Below are positions 58,940 through 63,097 of a stretch of 63,097 bases of DNA, one piece after another (the first letter of the stretch is position 1; each line of letters opens with the position of its first letter). The translations under genes were made by a program, and so were the position numbers. Source of the stretch: an uncultured Oscillospiraceae bacterium (GTDB lineage Bacteria > Bacillota > Clostridia > Oscillospirales > Oscillospiraceae); assembly GCA_934631005.1 (NCBI GenBank), contig CAKTXA010000013.1:1-63097 (forward strand), given 5' to 3'. The notes below the pieces were generated by a model. The model was not told the DNA's origin and did not search any database. It saw only the letters and a list, made by a program, of their open reading frames with translations.

Positions 58940-58963
58940 GGCAGCACCGTATCCGGTGCTGCC
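58940..58963 (-). promoter_or_regulatory. hairpin before pdp (shared with udk)
   Basis: GGCAGCACCG-TATC-CGGTGCTGCC on the plus strand, 23 nt before the pdp ATG. It shares both 10-base arms with the udk hairpin at 57569. Confidence 0.65.
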
Positions 58964-58998
58964 TGTATTTTATCATATTCTCCCGCGTGATACTTGCC

Positions 58999-59018
58999 AA
59001 AATCGCCGTGCGATTTTT
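58999..59018 (-). terminator. terminator of the phosphatase gene
   Basis: AAAATCGC (58999-59006) pairs with GCGATTTT (59010-59017). Short but symmetric, 8 bp past the stop. Confidence 0.6.
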
Positions 59019-59026
59019 GTGCAGTA

Positions 59027-59467
59027 TTACCCGTCTAACTCTCGCAGCAGCGCTTCGCAGCCCGCGAGGACGTCGTTCCACGTCGCCTCAAAATCGCCCG
59101 TGTACCACGGATCGGCCACCTCGCGGCCCGGAAGTAACCGCCGTACCTTGCCCCCGGGGTCGGACGGGAGGATGCGCCGGAGGTTCCGCTCATTGTTCGC
59201 GTCCATCACGATCAGCCGGTCAAACCGGTCATAGTCCGCCGCCGTCACGCGCCGCGCACGGTGCGGCAGCACGGGGATGCTGTGCCGCTGCAGCTCCCGC
59301 CGCGCGGGCGGATAGATGGGGTTCCCCAGCTCCTCGGCGCTCGTCGCCGCCGAGTCGATGAAAAACCGCCCCGCCGCCCCGCGCGCGTCCACCAGCGCCT
59401 GCATCACACACTGCGCCATCGCCGACCGGCAGATATTCCCGTGGCAGATAAACAGAATTTTTGTCAT
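59027..59467 (-). CDS. low-molecular-weight protein-tyrosine phosphatase
   Basis: 146 aa. The P-loop CHGNICRS (Cys8 to Arg14, C-x5-R) at the very N-terminus and the acid loop DPWYTGDF (about 120) are both present. These enzymes dephosphorylate tyrosine or arginine on proteins. ATG 59467 with GAGGAGACC upstream; a start five codons earlier has no site. Last gene of the sugar-acid operon, 11 bp after the LarA-family gene. Any role in that pathway is unknown. Confidence 0.92.
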   Translation of the reverse strand: MTKILFICHGNICRSAMAQCVMQALVDARGAAGRFFIDSAATSAEELGNPIYPPARRELQRHSIPVLPHRARRVTAADYDRFDRLIVMDANNERNLRRILPSDPGGKVRRLLPGREVADPWYTGDFEATWNDVLAGCEALLRELDG

Positions 59468-59478
59468 GGTAGGTCTCC

Positions 59479-60762
59479 TCAAACGCCCGCCGCAAAGCGG
59501 CCGCGGTCGATCCAGAGCCCCAGCGCGGGGTTCGGGATGTAGTAAATCTCCTCGCCGTCCACGGTGTTATAGCCGTAGTGCAGCTTTTCAGGGTCGTATT
59601 TCTGCGCCAGCTCGTCGTAGCTTGCCGGCGTAAAGCCAACGTCCGCGATCTCCTGCTGCGTGATCTCCTTCACGGCATAGGTGATGGAAAACCGCCCGTC
59701 GGACGAGCCGTGGATGAGGTGCGCCGCCGCGCCCATATTCTCGCGCAGGTCGGCGTTTTCCGGTTTGCCGAACGCCTCCAGCGTGCGCAGCCTGCCGCGG
59801 TAGCCGTATTTGCGGATGAGCTTATCTACTTGCGCGTCCTCGCCGAATTTCGTCACGCCGGGGGCTAAAATAATGAGCTCCCCGCCGTCCGCGATGGCCA
59901 TGCGCGTGCGGTAAATGGCCTTATTGCCGAGCCACGTGGAGCGGAACTCCGCCGGGTCGAGATACACGACGCACTTGCGGATGGGGCGCTCCACAAAGTC
60001 GATATTCTTCTCCTGCGCCAGTTTCACGGCTTCGGTCAGGCAGTCGCGCCCCTCGCCGATGAACAGCCCGTGCAGCACGCTCTCGCCCTCCGGCGCGGTG
60101 CAGACGGTCAGGACGAACAGGATCGGCCGCTCGCGCAGAAAATGCGCCATGCCGTAATCAAAAATTTTGCGCACCGGCGTGTGGTCGCGGCCCATCATGC
60201 GCTCCATGCCGTACACCGCGCCGACCATATGGCTTTTGTGGATCATATCGCTGCCGCCGACACCGACGAACAGGTTTTTCGCATGGTTCGCCATGCCGAT
60301 GACCTCATGCGGCACGACCTGACCGGGCGAAATGATGAGGTCATAGCGTTCGTCCATCACGCGGCGGCTGATCTCCACGCTGACGGGCTCGTGCCAGAGC
60401 CCCTCTGTGATCTCTTCGAGATAGGAGGCCGGTACCTCGCCGAGCCTGACTACATCGTGCCGCCAGTCATGCACGAGCATGGTCTTATACGGAATATCGC
60501 CGAACATGGCCGCCCACTGCGCCGCAGAAACCGGCTCGTGCGTGCCCAGCGCGGGCAGGATGTCCACCCGGACGCCCCGGGCGGTCAGCAGATGGTAGTA
60601 AATGTTCGTGATCCTGCCCGCCTGCGAGTGAAGGCGCGTAAAATCCGGCGGCAGGATGAGCACCGTTTTGAGTCGCCGCCCCTCCAGCGAGCGCGCCAGC
60701 GCGTCCTCAAGCTCCGCGTCTGAAAGGCCGCCGTGCGCGGCGATTTTGTAAATATCCCGCAT
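59479..60762 (-). CDS. LarA-family (nickel-pincer) racemase/epimerase, possible sugar-acid epimerase
   Basis: 427 aa. DUF2088/LarA fold: PPDFTRLHS near residue 38, GTHEP with catalytic His75, VVPHEVIGMANHAKNLFVGVGG (about 150-172) with the second His and the Lys that would bind the NPN cofactor, then HKSHMVG. The fold is shared by lactate racemase and by epimerases acting on hydroxy acids such as malate or gluconate. Neighbours (6-phosphogluconate dehydrogenase, SDR mannonate-type oxidoreductase) favour a sugar acid. It would need LarB/C/E elsewhere. It starts 1 base after the SDR stop. Confidence 0.82.
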   Translation of the reverse strand: MRDIYKIAAHGGLSDAELEDALARSLEGRRLKTVLILPPDFTRLHSQAGRITNIYYHLLTARGVRVDILPALGTHEPVSAAQWAAMFGDIPYKTMLVHDWRHDVVRLGEVPASYLEEITEGLWHEPVSVEISRRVMDERYDLIISPGQVVPHEVIGMANHAKNLFVGVGGSDMIHKSHMVGAVYGMERMMGRDHTPVRKIFDYGMAHFLRERPILFVLTVCTAPEGESVLHGLFIGEGRDCLTEAVKLAQEKNIDFVERPIRKCVVYLDPAEFRSTWLGNKAIYRTRMAIADGGELIILAPGVTKFGEDAQVDKLIRKYGYRGRLRTLEAFGKPENADLRENMGAAAHLIHGSSDGRFSITYAVKEITQQEIADVGFTPASYDELAQKYDPEKLHYGYNTVDGEEIYYIPNPALGLWIDRGRFAAGV

Positions 60763-60763
60763 C

Positions 60764-61612
60764 TCACACCCCGCTGTAGGCCGAAAAGCCGCCGTCCACG
60801 GGGATGACCACGCCGGTCACGAACGACGCCGCCCTGTCATTCAGCAAAAACAGCAGCGCGCCCACCAGCTCCTCCGCCCGGCCAAAGCGGCCCATCGGCG
60901 TGGCGGCGAGAATTTTCTCCGTCCGCGCCGTCGGCGTGCCGTCCGCGTTCCATAAAAGCTGCGCGTTCTGCTTGCCGGAGAAAAACCCCGGCGCGATGGC
61001 GTTCACGCGGATATTTGCCTTCGAAAAATGCACGGCCAGCCACTGCGTCAGGTTCGACACCGCGGCCTTCGCGCCGGAATACGCCGGAATTTTCGTCAGT
61101 GGCCGGTAGGCGTTCATCGACGAGATGTTCAGAATATTCCCCCCGCCGCGCGCCGCCATGTCGCGCGCAAACGCCTGCGTGGGGATCAGCACGCCCATAA
61201 AGTTGAGGTCCAACACGCCCGAAACGCCCGCCGTGTCCAGATCAAAAAAGCTCTTGACCCCGGCGTCCAGATCGCCCGGCTCGTAATATTCCTTCTCCGT
61301 CGTGGCACCGGGGTGGTTGCCGCCCGCGCCGTTGAGCAGAATGTCGCACGGGCCGAGGCCGGCTAAAACCTGTTCATGGCAAGCCATGACAGCAGGCTTG
61401 TCCAGCACATTGCATTCATATGCTTTTGCAATGCCGCCCGCGGCGGTGATCTCGCCGGCCAGCCGCTGCACGTTTTCATACGTCCGGCCCAGCAGCGCGA
61501 CCTTCGCCCCGCACGCCGCCAGCGCCCTGGAAAAGACGCTGCAAAGCGTACCTGCCGCGCCGGTCACCACGGCGACCTTCCCCGTCAGATCGGTCTCAAA
61601 AGGCAGTTCCAT
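60764..61612 (-). CDS. SDR-family oxidoreductase, D-mannonate/fructuronate reductase-like
   Basis: 282 aa. Nucleotide motif TGAAGTLCS (about 17-25), NGAGG, catalytic Ser in NISSMNAY, YSGAK (Tyr-x-x-x-Lys) and the ending PVDGGFSAYSGV. The acidic-substrate subfamily YjmF/UxuB-like SDR shows the same GPCDILLNGAGG and the FFDLD segment. GGAGG 7 bases before ATG 61612. Likely interconverts fructuronate and mannonate, or a related sugar acid. Confidence 0.82.
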   Translation of the reverse strand: MELPFETDLTGKVAVVTGAAGTLCSVFSRALAACGAKVALLGRTYENVQRLAGEITAAGGIAKAYECNVLDKPAVMACHEQVLAGLGPCDILLNGAGGNHPGATTEKEYYEPGDLDAGVKSFFDLDTAGVSGVLDLNFMGVLIPTQAFARDMAARGGGNILNISSMNAYRPLTKIPAYSGAKAAVSNLTQWLAVHFSKANIRVNAIAPGFFSGKQNAQLLWNADGTPTARTEKILAATPMGRFGRAEELVGALLFLLNDRAASFVTGVVIPVDGGFSAYSGV

Positions 61613-61626
61613 TCTGCTTCCTCCGT

Positions 61627-62451
61627 TCAAAAAAGCTCGTTCAGTACCGCGGCAACGCCGCTCTCGTCGCACGAGGTCGTGACGCGGTCCGCCGCCGCCA
61701 GCACGGCGGGGCACGCGTTCGCCATCGCCACGCCAAGGCCGCACGCGCGGATCATGCTCAGGTCGTTGCTGCCGTCGCCGAAGGAGATGGTCTTCTCGAT
61801 CGGGATGCCCAGATGCACGGCCAGCGCGCGCACGGCGTCGCCCTTGTTCGCCGCGGCGGCGTTGATCTCGATATTATTCGGCAGCGACGTGGACGCCACC
61901 GTGCCCGGAAAGCGCCGCTCCAGCTCCGCCATCACAGCCAGGCGCTGCGAAACGTCCTGCAAAAACAGCTGGATCTTCTGCACATCGTCGCCCCGGGCGC
62001 GAAGATAGGCTTTCAGCTCGTCCACCGGCGTGCGCAGCTCCTGCACCATGCGCAGGCTATGCACATCGGAGATCAGCTCCGGCGCGGCATCCTGCATCGC
62101 GCGCGTCATCCAGCCCCAGCTGCCGCAGTAGCAGTCGTAAATGACCGGCAGCGTGTCGAGATATTCCAGAATTGCCAGCGCCTGCGCCAGCGGCAGCTCC
62201 GCGCGGTACAGCACCTCGCCGGAGCCTATGTCCAGCACCTGCGCGCCGTTGATGGTGATGGCGTAGCGCAGATACGGCAGCTCCCGGATGGCCTGCGGCA
62301 TCCCGTCAAAAAACCGCCCCGTCGTGGGCACGATCTGCGCCCCGCAGGCCGCCGCCTTCCGCAGCGCCGCCGCATTCTCCGCGCTCAGCCGCTTGCCAGA
62401 GTCCAGCAGCGTCCCATCCAGATCGAGTGCGACCAGCTTGTACTCACGCAT
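61627..62451 (-). CDS. Cof-type HAD-family sugar phosphatase
   Basis: 274 aa. Motif I VALDLDGTLLDSGK (nucleophile Asp near residue 9), motif II TTGRFF, Lys in the ANKGDAVRAL region (motif III) and motif IV GDGSNDLSM. A C2-type cap lies between. Cof proteins dephosphorylate sugar phosphates and cofactors. ATG 62451 lies inside the gnd stop region (8-nt overlap), which implies coupling with 6-phosphogluconate dehydrogenase. Confidence 0.9.
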   Translation of the reverse strand: MREYKLVALDLDGTLLDSGKRLSAENAAALRKAAACGAQIVPTTGRFFDGMPQAIRELPYLRYAITINGAQVLDIGSGEVLYRAELPLAQALAILEYLDTLPVIYDCYCGSWGWMTRAMQDAAPELISDVHSLRMVQELRTPVDELKAYLRARGDDVQKIQLFLQDVSQRLAVMAELERRFPGTVASTSLPNNIEINAAAANKGDAVRALAVHLGIPIEKTISFGDGSNDLSMIRACGLGVAMANACPAVLAAADRVTTSCDESGVAAVLNELF

Positions 62452-63097
62452 TGTACGTCCCCGCTGCGGTATGGCCGCCGTGGCCTGTCCAGTTGGTGTG
62501 GAAAAACGCGCCGCGCGGCGCGTCCAGCCGCTCATAGGTATGGGCTCCAAAATAGTCGCGCTGCGCCTGCAACAGATTCGCGGGCAGGCGTTCGGTGGTG
62601 TAGCCGTCGAAGTAGCTCAGCGCCGCCGTCATCGCGGGCGCGGGCACGCCGTACTGCACGGCTGCTGCCGCGACCTTCCGCCACGCCGGGAGCAGCGACT
62701 GCATCGTGCGCTTAAAATACGGGTCGAGCAGGAGGTTGGAAAGGTCGGGATTTTTATCATACGCGTCCTTGATCTTCCCGAGGAACACGCTGCGGATGAT
62801 GCACCCGCCGCGCCACATGAGCGCAATGCCGCCGTAGTTCAGATTCCAGCCATACGTTTTTGCCGCCGTGCGCATGAGTGTGTACCCCTGCGCGTAGGAG
62901 ATGATCTTGGACGCATAGAGCGCCTGCCGGATGGCCTCGACCATCTCCGCCTTGTCGCCGGTGAAAGCCGGGACGGTGCGGGCATATTCCCTTGCCGCCG
63001 CCGTGCGCTCGTCCTTCATGGCGGACAGGCAGCGGGCAAAGACCGCTTCGCCAATGAGCGTCAGCGGCACGCCCTCGTCCAGCGCGGCGATCCCCGT
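62444..63097 (-). CDS. gnd: 6-phosphogluconate dehydrogenase, decarboxylating (C-terminal part)
   Basis: Partial: 217 codons are visible and the N-terminal NADP domain is cut off by the right edge. ALYASKIISYAQGYTLMRTA with GWNLNYGGIALMWRGGCIIRS is the diagnostic C-terminal helical domain of Gnd. The C-terminus reads FFHTNWTGHGGHTAAGTYNA, the usual swinging tail. Oxidative pentose phosphate step. First visible gene of the leftward sugar-acid operon. Confidence 0.93.
   Translation of the reverse strand, partial: TGIAALDEGVPLTLIGEAVFARCLSAMKDERTAAAREYARTVPAFTGDKAEMVEAIRQALYASKIISYAQGYTLMRTAAKTYGWNLNYGGIALMWRGGCIIRSVFLGKIKDAYDKNPDLSNLLLDPYFKRTMQSLLPAWRKVAAAAVQYGVPAPAMTAALSYFDGYTTERLPANLLQAQRDYFGAHTYERLDAPRGAFFHTNWTGHGGHTAAGTYNA

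Overview
The window looks like chromosome of a GC-rich, endospore-forming gut Clostridium relative, most likely an Oscillospiraceae member (Oscillibacter/Dysosmobacter-like). This is inferred from the GC-rich codon use, a gerA-C-B germination operon, a WalRK-type two-component locus, T-box control of ileS, agmatine catabolism, SLH surface proteins and dense GC-rich palindromic intergenic repeats. No rRNA or tRNA gene lies inside the window. The left edge carries two tandem consensus promoters and an rRNA-type leader, both pointing out of the window.

Layout. 1-287: probable rrn promoters and leader. 288-3173 (-): spore germination operon with a sigma-G-like promoter. 3312-8034 (+): FemX-like ligase, alanine racemase-like protein, mnmE, cysteine desulfurase. 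8405-9700 (-): murA. 9917-15947 (-): rsmF-walR-walK-yycH-yycI. 16219-20675: IclR regulator divergent from an agmatine deiminase, permease and putrescine carbamoyltransferase operon. 20873-21229: orphan HicB. 21898-25080: large SLH S-layer-type protein. 25944-28650: Na+-coupled symporter and a zinc-ribbon/coiled-coil membrane protein. 29066-41704 (-): a compact contractile phage-like cluster (terminase, portal, protease, decoration, capsid, connectors, sheath, tube, baseplate) with no integrase, lysis, replication or long tape-measure gene. 42226-45458 (-): ileS with T-box leader. 46042-48859 (-): CarD-like factor, aldehyde dehydrogenase, glutamate racemase. 49480-50965: a stand-alone Spo0A-type DNA-binding domain, an adjacent array of TGCCGAA motifs, then tadA. 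51030-52149: Xre-type repressor divergent from three tiny genes ending in a sigma-region-4-like HTH protein. 52563-56384: SLH protein with a beta-helix-like repeat body. 56920-58916: udk and pdp, which share a 5' hairpin. 59027-63097 (-): gnd, HAD phosphatase, SDR, LarA-family protein and a low-MW phosphatase, probably sugar-acid metabolism.

Four things deserve most attention. (1) The phage-like cluster has the gene content of a domesticated or GTA-like particle, and an Xre/sigma-like pair resembling a PBSX-type switch lies about 9 kb away. (2) A receiver-less Spo0A DNA-binding domain sits beside roughly fifteen copies of a Spo0A-box-like motif. (3) A modular family of palindromic intergenic repeats occurs at eleven loci, including exact 186-bp tandem copies and elements with long terminal inverted repeats. 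(4) A 158-bp perfect-ended inverted repeat, possibly a MITE with a TTA target duplication, is inserted exactly at a stop codon in the phage head operon.

Coordinates come from reading the sequence by eye. Functional names rest on motif recognition, not on database searches.
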